Origin: Cryptomeria japonica
Taxonomy: Eukaryota > Streptophyta > Pinopsida > Cupressales > Cupressaceae
Direction: 5' to 3'
Assembly: GCF_030272615.1 (NCBI RefSeq)
Contig: NC_081409.1
Span: 530,322,291 to 530,386,290, forward strand
Length of the DNA: 64,000 bases
This document shows positions 45,128-55,344 of the stretch, in pieces (position 1 is the stretch's first letter; every line of letters begins with the position of its first letter). Position numbers and translations under genes: made by a program. The notes below the pieces were generated by a model, which worked only from the letters and a program-made list of their open reading frames with translations, was not told the origin of the DNA and did no database searches.

Positions 45128-46804
45128 ATGGGAGGGAACAAAAAGAGGTTTGAACCAACTTCTTGCTTGGATTGGAAGAAGAACAATGAGGTATGGGAGG
45201 TTCTTCAAGAGGGAGGCTTAAGTGTTTTTATGCAGAGGCTCTGCGACAAAGACCCTATAGTTACCAAGAATTTTATAAAGAATTGGAAGAATGGCAAGGT
45301 TATGGTTGGCACCCAGATGATGATGGTGGATGAAGATATCATTGTTGAAACTACGGGGATGGTGAAAGATGGTATTAAATTTTATAGAGATCAAAGTGTT
45401 TCTGATAAGGCGACAGATAGATTTCCTATCACGAATGGTGAAAAAAGGAAATTGGTGAAGGTGCATAACTCCTACCACTCCCCTAAGTGTATTTGTAGGC
45501 CATGGAGGTTTTTGTTGTTTTCTACCATAACCTACATTACTCTAGATGGAAGATTCATGAGGTCTTATGGGCACCATTTTGTGCTGCTTAACCACTTCTG
45601 CCATGGTGAAAAGGTAAGCCTGCCCTATTATTTAGCTTGTTCTATGGATCATACCATTAAAGAAATGCAGAAAGACTCAGGGTGACCATGCTCTTCATCA
45701 GGGTCTTATGGTTTTAGTTTACAAATTGTTGAAAGGGAAATCCATTGAGAAACCCATTAGAGGTAAAAATACCAGGGATGATGACACAGAAAGTGAGTAT
45801 AGTGGTTTCAACTTCGACTCTAAAACTGAAGTTGAGTTTGAGGAAATCGACAAAAAGGGGAGGACTAAGGGGAAAAGAAAGAGGATTGTTGTTGATTCTG
45901 ACCTCTGGGACTCCAAGGATGAGTCCTTTGATGATAAATTCATCAAAAGCAAGAAAGGAAAGGGAATGTGAAAACAAACCCAGATGAACAAGAATACCCG
46001 TAGGGGGACTAACAAGGTAAAAAGGAAGATATTGATTGCTTCTGATGAGGATGCAGAGGAGGATAAAAATGACAATATGAAGGGTAAGGAGGAGGATGAG
46101 ATTTTGGATGTGGATTGTGGTGAGGACATGACTACTCAAGGATTGCAGAATGAGGGCCAAGAGAATAAAATGGGAAATCCTAGAGATTGTCATGGGGATA
46201 ATGATAGTATTAAGGGATTTTGGGAAACTATCAACAAAATTGTGAAAGATATCAACAACCTGAAGAATGATATTAATGTTATAAAAAATGCAACGATAGG
46301 TGAGAAGCCTCTTTTTGAAAATGTTAAAGAACTAGTGGTTGCTATCAACAATGTTGAATCTATTGAGGCCATGGTCGGTAAAATTATTGAAATAGAAAAG
46401 AAGAAGGAAATGGGAGGGAATAGAGAGGCGAACGGGTTGGAAACTATCATGAACAACCTGGTCAATAGAGTAGATAGGATGGAATTAACTGTGAAGAGGA
46501 TTGCCGAATATAATTTCTAGATTCTTAAGGCCTCTATGGATAATATGAATATTCTAATCAACAAATTTGATAACATTAAGGACAAGGAGGGTGATAAGGA
46601 CCAGATGGAGAAAAAGGGTCATGAGAAGAGAACTAGGGCCAACACTAGGAAGAAGGGTGATATCAAGGGATGAGAGCTAGATGAATTGAAGAATTATGCA
46701 GACAACATGAAGCAGATGGCAGTTTATGCAGAAGATATTATGAAAAATATTTATCTATCTCTATCTTTGTCTTTGTCTTTGTGTTATCCTTTTTCTATCC
46801 TTTA
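45128..46804 (+). pseudogene. LINE-B ORF3: extra ORF, unknown function
   Basis: Same protein as LINE-A ORF3. The ATG at 45128 (MGGNKKRFEPTSCLDWKK) is 209 bp after ORF2. The open frame extends to an upstream ATG at 44954, but homology starts at 45128. The N-terminal domain is open to 45685: VWEVLQEGGLSVFMQRLC, KNWKNGKVMVGTQMM, PWRFLLFSTITYITLDGRF, HHFVLLNHFCHGEKVSLPYY. After a 1 base frameshift at about 45680, HQGLMVLVYKLLKG continues; then an Asp/Glu/Lys linker with TGA at 45969, and a coiled-coil region (ETINKIVKDINNLKNDIN, LETIMNNLVNRVDRMELT) with TAG at 46518 and a tail ELDELKNYADNMKQMAVYAE. I recognise no family for it. Confidence 0.77.
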
Positions 46805-46973
46805 ACTATCTTTGTGCAACTTTCTGTGTTTTGAGTTCCCTTTTTGTTTTGGTTGGGAACTATTTTTTGTTTGGGTGATCAGGCATGGTTTTCTTCCATT
46901 TTAAAACTTTATCTTTCTCTTGATATGCATTAAGGTTTGGGTTCCTTTCAAAAACTAGTTTTTACTTAATCAA
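46805..46973 (+). other. LINE-B 3' UTR and 3' end
   Basis: T-rich, with TTTGGGTTCCTTTCAAAAAC and the terminal CTTAATCAAAAC shared with LINE-A. The TSD follows directly with no poly(A). Confidence 0.7.
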
Positions 46974-48015
46974 AACAAGGTTTGGATGGTACTCTCCTCA
47001 AGTGTCTTGAACATGAAGAATTTGAGAAGGCTTTGAAAGAAGTTCATGAAGGCATTTTTGGCACTCATTCAAGTGGTCCTACTCTTGCAAAGAAACTCAT
47101 GTAATTGGCTATTATTGGTCAACTGTGGAGAAAGACTATTTGGTTTGCTGAGAAATATAAACAATGCCAAATTCATGGTAACCTCCTACATACACCAGCT
47201 CAAGAGATGCACACACTTGCAAGTTATTGTTCTTTTTGTTAGTGGGTTATCGATCTTGTGGGCAAGATTCATCCTCCTTCTAACGATCACAATTTCATCA
47301 TCACAACCACAAAATATTTCACAAAATAGATTGAAGTCATTCCTCTAACTATTGTCACAGGAAAACAAATTGTATCCTTTATCTTGAATTACATCATCTA
47401 TCGCTATGGGATTCCTATTTCCATTATTACTGATAATGGGAGACCTTTCAAGAATTAGGATGTAAATGAACTTTGTGACAGATTCCATATCCAACACATA
47501 TTTTCTACACCATACTATCCCCAAGGAAATAGTCAAGTTGAGGCATCTAACAAAACAATCTTTAAAATCTTTAAAAAGACAGTCAATGACGTTGGTCGAG
47601 ATTGGCATGTTCAGTTAAGTATTTCTTTGTGGGCCTATCATACCAGTATCCACACACCCACTAGAGACACACTATATTCCCTTGTCTATAGATCTGAAGC
47701 AATCTTTCTGATTGAGGTTGAGATACCTTCCTTGTGAGTATCACTAAAAGGTCTAATTCCAGATGAAGAATATTGAGTATCTAGGCTAGAGTCGTTGGAA
47801 TTGTTACAAGAGTGTCGTTGGGATTATTTTGACCATTTGAAAGAATATCAGTAGAGAATGGCAAGGAGCTATAACATAGGGTCAGATATAGGGTGTTTCA
47901 GGTTGGATATCTAGTACTAAAGGAGAATCCATGCAATCAACAGGATCATGAGAAGAAAGATAAGTTTGAACCAAATTGGTTGGGTTTGGTGCTTACTAGC
48001 TATAAACACTAGAAG
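46974..48015 (+). pseudogene. pol: Tat pol: integrase
   Basis: Starts with the right TSD copy (46974-46990), then EHEEFEKALKEVHEGIFGTH (zinc-binding start), CQIHGNLLHTPAQEMHTL, VIDLVGKIHPPSNDHNF, TKYFTK (here the catalytic Asp of the usual ATDYFTKW is Lys), GIPISIITDNGRPFKN, TPYYPQGNSQVEASNKTI (second Asp and Glu kept), LSISLWAYHTSIHTPTRDT and SLKGLIPDEEY. Stops at 47101, 47238, 47327, 47456, 47734 and 47773. Inactive. Confidence 0.87.
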
Positions 48016-50744
48016 GTGATCTTCTTGAAGAACCTATCAACATCTTTCATCTCAAAAAGTTTTACGTCTAGCAAGAAAAGTACAAAAAAAAATAAAATCA
48101 AATATGAGAAAAGTGCAATAAAACAAATAATAAAATCCTGGAAACAAGCGCTATTTGTAAACCAACTCTTCCATCTATTAGTGCATGCATCTTTCCACCA
48201 AATCCACCATCATTGTATATGTCCATAATAAAGCCTTTTTGTACATATTCAGGCATCATACATAAATCCTCACCATGGCTTGGTGATCATTGTATATATC
48301 CATAATAAAAGATTGATTTCTGGACTAGGAGAAAATTCCTAAACCTAGTTAGGACAATCTACATTGAGCTCAAAACAACAGACAAACGATAGTAAGACAA
48401 TAATCGTAAAAAAAGATCATGAAATTCAACATTGAACATCGATCAAAATTTTGGAAAAACAATTATCAAACTTGGCATCAAGATCAATAAAAAAAAATCA
48501 ATGGATGCTTTCTTCTAAATCATGGTTTGATCACTTTAGCATGAATGTTCAACTATTTTATCTTGTTTTTTTGTTATCATGTCTCCTAAGTGACTCGAGG
48601 ATGTCTTGAACTAGAGGAGAAATGATGGAGCATGATATTTTCTCTGTCTGTTGTCTGTGAGTCAAATCATTAACATTGTGCAAATTTGCCATAGGACGTG
48701 ATTAGCAATGTATCATCAAGGACATTTCAGATTTGCATAGGAAAATGATTAACTCTTGCCTAGTTTACACAAGAAATACTTGGGCCATCTTGGTTCAATT
48801 ATACCTTGATGCTTGTATTAACTTGCAATATCAAAATCCATGTAAGCGGTACTCATGTCATCATGGTCTAATTATACCATCGATGTTTGTACTAACTTAC
48901 AACATTTTAAAGGCTCAATGATGATAACAAGCATGACAAAATGGCCGACAAGATGACAACATTGCATTAGTTATCTTTTGCATATTTAAGATAGAGTGCA
49001 TTCATATTGTTTCATTCATATCCTGCATTAATTTTCCAAGGCTTAATATTTTAAAATGATTTTATCCCTCTTATTAGATTGAGTACATTGGGAATTAACA
49101 AAAACAACCAATTCATCTTCATTGCATTCCATTTCATATCATTTTATTTCTAGTCCATTGCATTTCATCATTGTAATTATTCATGATAGGTGTTTCATTT
49201 CATTAATCATCATCTTCATTCATCATTTTATTAGGTTCTCCTTGCATGTAGTTGCATTTAATTAAGCATTGCATTAATCATTTAATTGTTGCATTTAGTT
49301 ACATTTTACCATCTCATCATTGCATTTTAATTCATTTTAGTTCATTAAATCATTATATTCTCTCATCATTGTATATTATATCATTCATTTAGTTAATCCA
49401 TACAAGTCATAGATCATTCCAATACATCATCACTTTTTTGTAAAATATTGAATTTCCTCTATCATTGCACTATACACATCATTTCACATTTAAGTCATTA
49501 GGCATTGTATTCCATCAATCATTACATTGTATTGCATCATATTTTTATTCATTTCATATCATTCTCGTTATACATAATGAAATCATACATGCAAAAAAAT
49601 CAAGCATCAAGTGTTAATAGATAGCTCATATCGTACACGATATAATCACGTCATAAAATGCATCATATATTAGGTCATCAACATTACATCATTTTCATAT
49701 ACACATCAATCACAACATAGATCATTACATCATAATTATTGTAAAAATCATCATCTTTCATCTCATCATCAAGTGAGCATCACATATGGCATCATAGGTT
49801 GCATGAATATCATACATATTATAATCCACAATCATAAAAAACACATTGTAGGACCATCTAATCAAGTGAACAAATGCATATATCCATCATATAAGTCAAA
49901 TCAAACATATAAAGTAAATGCATCCATCATATAAATAATGCACAACCACACCATAAATCATATAGACAACATCCATCAATAGTATCCACTACATCTCATA
50001 TACTCAAAAAATAATCAATGTCTAGTGTACAATGATATCACATAATATGATAGATACATGAAAAAAATGAGGGGAATCATATGGTCTCCGAACAAGAATG
50101 CATATACATCAAAAAAATGACACATGAATCTAAGTTGTGCTCCCTCTAGACACTATTGGTCTAGCTAAACCTCCTGTTGCTTCCATTGATGGACCAATAT
50201 CTGGATCTCTATTAGAGGGATCTTTATGAGGTGACCCGATAACACCCATTCTCTCTGTACATGACCAACTCCATACAGATCTCATCTCAGAAACCTATGC
50301 ATAGATAGGGGCACACTGACCAACAGGAACAATGTCCTCATATAAATTTTGGTAGAACTCATCTCCTTGGTGAGTATCACATCTCTCAAATAGTCTCTCA
50401 TGTAATGGTCCCATCAATGGTCCCCTCTAGTCTAATGGTAAGGGACTTAGCATGTCCATAGCACTTAATCATTGAATCTCTTTGGGCATATGCCTGAGTG
50501 AGCTAATCTTGTGTTTGAGCAAGCTAAGCATGTGCCTGTGTAAGCTATCCCTATAACTATTTAAATAGAGATTGTAAGGAAACTATTTTTGTTGGTTGTT
50601 GAAGAGAAGGCACTCTGATATAAACCCATTGCTTGGTTGGTTGTTGCTGCACTACATCCTGACTAGGGGCATCTCCCCTACCTGTATCTTGTGTAGGAGG
50701 TCTCCAAGATCTCCTCCTCTGACACACCCTAGTCTCCCACCCAC
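48016..50744 (+). other. Tat non-coding region after integrase
   Basis: 2.7 kb with no credible gene. 48960-50080 is AT-rich with very frequent CAT/ATC triplets (CATTTCATTNNTCATCAT-type runs), a degenerate simple-sequence region. 50400-50480 has a weak tRNA-like box arrangement that I rejected. Small frames at 48016-48228 and 48733-48921 look accidental. Confidence 0.5.
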
Positions 50745-52040
50745 TTAGTTTCTCACCCTTCTCTTTCTACTAACTAGAGTCATTAAAACCACCTCCACCA
50801 TCTCCACCATTGTTCCACCCCTCCTCCATCTAGGTCCCCTCTGTTGTGGTCTATCATCATCATCAAATGGAGGCATCGGCTCATCAGGATAGGAAAACCT
50901 CAAAACTGCATGCATCATGAAATAATGGGAATACTCTGGAGTCATCCCTCCATCTGTAATACCTGATAAGTAATCCCATACCTTAGATGCACTTGAAAAA
51001 TACTCAATACATGCAGTCTCATAAGAGATCATGGGACCCTAGTCTGGTACATCTTGTTGTCTCCATGGATACAATGCAACACCATGTGGGAATCCCTAGA
51101 CTTGACCATATGTTCAAAACACTCTAGTATGAATAAGTCTCTGAATAACAAATGGTTTATGCCCAATCAAATAATAGGAAGTGAAAACATATGACATCTC
51201 AGCATCATCCTCAGGCCAAAGCTCACAATCTAGGTAGGGTCTCCATGTGACTATATATCTAAATCGTCCAAGACCCATATCCAATACTCCAGTTTTCCCA
51301 TCTTATACTGGACAACAACACCTACATATGCAAAGATGTAGGGTCTCCCAACTGGTTGATCCCTCTCAGCTAGGGGGCGAGTAACGGCTATGTGTTCCCA
51401 CACCCATATCTGAAGCAATGTCACTCTAGCTGATAGACTAGAAGCACAAAGGTACACAACTTGATGCAAGTCATGATATAAGTGCACTAACATGCAAGAT
51501 CCCCATGTATATCAAGTACCTTTTGTGATCATGGCCTCCAACATTCGACCCCAACCAACTAGCATCCTTTCGACCTATGGTTGGGACATAGAAAACCTCC
51601 AACAAATCCAGCTAACATAGAAGGAAATGGATTGTAATGATCAAGCATATCCTACCAAGGGATCTCATAACCACTAATCTCTTCATCCTAGAAGATCCTC
51701 CTAAGGGCCTAAGTACCTCCCTGCTCTGCCTGATCATACATTACTAACTCTCCTATCACAGGAATTCGCAAAATCCTATAAATATCCTTAGGTGTCATTG
51801 TCATCTCGTCGGTATGTAAGTGAAATATGTTGTGGTCATTGTGCCACCTCTCATCTAGCACAATCAATAAACCTTTGTTTATCCTACTGGGGTATCTCTA
51901 ATAGGGAAGACAATCTGAATGCATTGATAATATCAAGATCCACCTGCACCAGATGGCGTCTCAATGGCCAAGTCTTTGGGTATCGCTCTAAAGATTGCAG
52001 TACTCCTAAATCCTCCTATAATCATGACATATGATAGTGT
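50745..52040 (-). pseudogene. Antisense plant mobile domain (PMD) ORF
   Basis: Opposite strand to Tat pol. From 51840 down: ERWHNDHNIFHLHTDEMTMT, PKDIYRILRIPVIGELVMYD (51720-51790), FVGGFLCPNHRSKG, then GWGRMLEAMITKGT (about 51530), LVHLYHDLHQVVYLCASSLS, LLQIWVWEHIAVTRPLAERD and KMGKLEYWIWVLDDLDI (51251-51490). This is the order of the PMD fold of plant MAIN/MAIL-like proteins and transposon-borne relatives. A downstream part (51032-50745) is PHYFM../Pro-rich. At least six stops and several frameshifts. Antisense extra ORFs between integrase and 3' LTR are known in Tat elements, so the placement fits. Confidence 0.72.
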
Positions 52041-53037
52041 CAACATTTTATCAATCAACTTATCTATCAATTTAATCAACTCATGATATATTTCAATCAA
52101 TCTTGTTGAGTGCCTATCATTGAATCTAATTAATCATAAGGTCAATAATCATCTATCCTATCAAACATTAACATGTTGAAAGTTGAAAATGATTGGAAAT
52201 CTCAAAAAGGAGGAATTCCTGACTTTCTGGTGTATATGTGCTAAAAACATTACATGCACTTTAAATCTATTTTACAAATACACTACAAGAATGCATGCAT
52301 ATTCTAAAAAGACCTATGCACTAATTTGCACATCGTATGCACTAAAATACCTATCCTATGTGTTAGAAAACTAAACCTATGCACTAAAATAAAACCCTAG
52401 ATCCTATGTGCTAAAACAATCTACCTATGCACTAAAAGAACTATTGTATGCGCTAAAACGTCTAAAAAATACTAAAAAACCAAAAAAACGTGCAAAAATT
52501 TATAAAATTTAACAACAAGAGAGCATCAAAGTATGTACCAGTGGCCCATACATCAGAGGACACTCAAATTACCAAACCCACTTGAATCTATGATTGTGGT
52601 AGCGGATCACCATCTTGCCTCTAAGATCACTTCTAGAATCAAAATGCACAAATGAACTCCAAATGATTTACTTTTACCCTATTAATGGATGGAAAGAGGG
52701 GTAATTAAGTGAGATTTTATTTTCCACTAGCCACATTCATTTCATGTACCACATCATTCATTCATCTTATCTAGAGATGAATCATTCAAAATCCTATTAA
52801 TTAACAATCTACAAAAATTCCCAAAAAAAAATCAAAGAAATTTTAAAAAATCATAAAAATTTCAAAAACCCTAAAAATTTGAAAATTTCTTTGATTCATC
52901 TCCAATGGGGCATGCACACATTATTAAATGACAATCAATGTCTGGGGAAAAATTAAAAAAATTATCAACATTTGGGGCATCAACTGGGGCATCAAGTAAT
53001 TTTTTCTTTGAACCAACGTGTCGTAAACTCATTGCTT
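52041..53037. other. Tat region between PMD ORF and 3' LTR
   Basis: Non-coding. It contains the CTATGCACTAAAA repeats (52226-52460), a Lys/Asn-type A-rich segment (52790-52900) and GGGGCATCAACTGGGGCATC just upstream of the PPT. The short frame 52183-52374 crosses the repeats and is not credible. Confidence 0.5.
52226..52460. repeat. CTATGCACTAAAA repeat cluster
   Basis: About ten variants of a 13 bp unit: TATGTGCTAAAA, TATGCACTAATT, GTATGCACTAAAA, CTATGTGTTAGAAAA, CTATGCACTAAAA (twice or more), CTATGTGCTAAAA, GTATGCGCTAAAA. Spacing is irregular, 12-35 bp. On the minus strand it lies just upstream of the PMD ORF. Confidence 0.7.
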
Positions 53038-53052
53038 CAAAAAGCGGGAAAA
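53038..53052 (+). promoter_or_regulatory. Tat polypurine tract
   Basis: CAAAAAGCGGGAAAA directly before LTR start TGTATACATTG. Upstream CTTTGAA (53017-53023) can pair with TTCAAAAAG, a weak hairpin like that in LARD-1. Confidence 0.65.
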
Positions 53053-54107
53053 TGTATACATTGAATATTGGTCTAGAGAGAATTAATTAAATATGAGATA
53101 TTTATTAATGGATCCTTAATTATTCTACTTATAAATAAATTGAATAATTTATTTATATAGTTCATTTTTCCAAAAAATTTCCCATCATAAATCATTTTCT
53201 GCATTCTCCTAATTAAATGAGAAAATTTAATTATTCCCTACCACTTAATTTGAATTTTTAAATTCAAATTGGTTCACATGTATCCTAAGCTAAACTACTC
53301 TCCTAACCCTTCAACCTACCATATAACCTTGGGTTGAACCAACCTTATCCCTTCAAACTACCCCTATCCTGACCTCCTATGGAGTTGTCTCTCCCCTCAT
53401 AAGGACACTTGGCCTCCTAGTCACATGCCCTCCCTCTCCATGCCACTTACCCTCTTGTAGGAAATGTGTGGCATTTGTTGGAGAATCCCTTACCAATTTT
53501 CCTTCCAAGAATGACAAGTGTCATATCCCCCCAAGCCTTTTCTAACCTCTTCATCCCTCACCATCAATCTATCTAGGCTGAATCTCGATAGTTAAATCCT
53601 ACTACCTAGGATCATACCTTGGAAAACCTATAAATATCCCCAATTTTCATTTATGAAGGGATCCTTAATCTTGTAGTCTTAATCTTGTATTCTAAAACTT
53701 TGCATATGTATTGAGCATAGCAACATCCATAGTTTTTTCATTTAGCATAGTGTTTATTTGATTATAGCATAGCCACCATGTTAATCTAGAATCATAATCA
53801 TGCATATCATTTTCATTTATATCATAAGATCATAGTATAGCATACTCATTCTTCAGGTTGTCATCCTAGAGGTTCATGCTATTGAGAGCCAATCAATAGA
53901 CCAACAAGGTCCTTGAAGATAGAGGACAATGAGACACCATTCGGGAATGCTCTTTTACTTTGTTTATTGATTAATTCATTAATATAATGTCTCATTGGTG
54001 TGTTAGGTGTTTTACTTTATTAATTCACATCCCTAGCATACATTTCTTCAAGAGCTCATGGACTTTCTTATCAAAACATTTTTTTTTGAAGACACCAACT
54101 ATTGACA
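53053..54107 (+). repeat. Tat 3' LTR
   Basis: TGTATACATTGAATATTGG.. to ..CCAACTATTGACA, 1055 bp. TATA box TATAAATA at 53629-53636, roughly 570 bp in, followed by AT-rich R/U5 sequence. No 5' LTR is left in the window for comparison, so the right edge rests on the CA and on the solo LTR starting at 54115. Confidence 0.7.
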
Positions 54108-54114
54108 TAATACC

Positions 54115-55335
54115 TGTTGGAATCAAGGAACACTAAGAGGGGGGTGAATTAGTGTTCTGTAGTTTTTAACTTTATTTAACTATTCATTCAACCACTTAAT
54201 ACATATGAACAAAAGAAAGATGTAAGAACTTAAAGCAAATAACCACAACACCATAACACCAATATTTTTGTACGTGGAAACCCGGTTAAGGGAAAAACCA
54301 CGGTGGGGATGAACCTGCGATATAAATATTCTCTATAAAAGTATAGAAATATTACAAAGAGGAATACACATGCATTCAGGCACATTGTCTAGAGCTCACT
54401 ACTCAAGAAAGAGAGGCTCACTTCCTACAAATGAATTACAAAATATCACTAAAGACTTTGAACTAAAGAATTGCATCTACAAATGTGGAGCAGTCACGAT
54501 AGGAGGGTCCTCAAGGAGAGTAGTCTAAACTCTACAACAAGAGTGAACACAACATAAGTAGCACAATGTGATGGAGGCAATCCAAGATTAGACATATTAT
54601 ATCAAATAATTCAAATAAAAATTGGTCAGCAACATGTGGGCTTACAGATTCGGCACACGGGCCTACTTACAAACATGCTCAAAATATAGGATCCAGGCTC
54701 AAGAAAGAATGCGAGCCAAGTACAAACCTCCTAATCATCTTATTAATCTTCTATATCTAAAGATCTATCTACCATATGCTTAGTTACATTGATTTATATG
54801 ATATTCATAGCTCTAGGATTATCCATGTTGGCCCAAGATGAAAACAAATATCGATAAGAAGGTGTAACGTGTAAAATAATGAGGTTGGCCTCCACCAACA
54901 TAATTCCTCTAGAAACAACATAGAATGGTGTGCAGACCTAAGGGAAAGGTTATCTATGAACCAAGGAACATTGGAGAGTATGAAAATAGGCTCCACAAGC
55001 TACATAAATGATCCACAATATTCTCCATAAGCAAATAGGTCCAAGCAGCTCTAGTGCACCGGCCAAAAAATTATCCCACATTCAGAAATGATAACTTGCC
55101 GAAAAAAGATCCAAATGACCTACAGACCTAGGATAAGGTATATGAACATCTCTATGAACAAAATCCATCTCCACCAGATCTAGTGAAAAATTGTGGCAAA
55201 ACGCAAAATAGAATATTGAAACTGCAAGGCCAAACTGAATAGAAAATAATTTGAAATGAAAATGTTTTTGGTTGATGCAAGATTGCCAAGAACCAGGGAT
55301 TATCCTGAATTAGACATCCAAGGTTGATAAAAAAA
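54115..55335 (-). repeat. Copia solo LTR
   Basis: Read on plus: TGTTGGAATCAAGGAACAC, AAGAGGGGGGTGAATTAGTG, ACACCAATATTTTTGTACGTGG, core GTGGAAACCCGG..AAGGGAAAAACCACGG (54274-54303). Same layout and orientation as the Copia-A and Copia-B 5' LTRs but no gag or full PBS next to it. The right edge is approximate, since chromovirus coding begins at 55345. The frame 54805-54996 on the minus strand is not a gene. Confidence 0.65.
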
Positions 55336-55344
55336 GTGAGTGTC

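Larger units (their letters stand above)
30559..46973 (+). mobile_element. LINE-B: near full-length L1-type LINE, split by LARD-1
   Basis: About 8.2 kb after removing LARD-1 (33615-41869). Order: ORF1 (30575-32334), ORF2 with APE endonuclease, RT, zf-RVT and RNase H (32519-44918), ORF3 (45128-46800) and a 3' UTR ending CTTAATCAAAAC. It is bounded by a perfect 17 bp TSD (30542-30558, 46974-46990) inside Tat pol. The 5' end is close to ORF1, so it appears complete or nearly so. Stops in all ORFs make it inactive. Confidence 0.93.
27671..54107 (+). mobile_element. Tat-lineage Ty3/gypsy element, 5' end missing
   Basis: Order: pol linker (27671), RT, gypsy RNase H, a second RNase H (29930-30170), integrase zinc/catalytic core (46974-48015), non-coding region, antisense plant-mobile-domain ORF (52000-50745), PPT and 3' LTR (53053-54107). 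Dual RNase H followed by integrase is the hallmark of the Tat lineage (established). LINE-B sits between RNase H and integrase. gag, protease and 5' LTR are absent, cut off at the Copia-B LTR. Every domain carries stops. Confidence 0.82.

Noticed and set aside
50410-50485. tRNA-like or SINE-like stretch (TCTAGTCTAATGGTAAGG..TCATTGAATCTC)
   Set aside because: The A-box-like part is fair, but the B box matches poorly, no cloverleaf stems can be drawn and no tail or TSD follows.
54105-54115. Remnant of a Met PBS before the copia LTR (TAATACC then TGTTGG)
   Set aside because: Only seven bases resemble the PBS and the spacing differs; likely chance, so the LTR is called solo.
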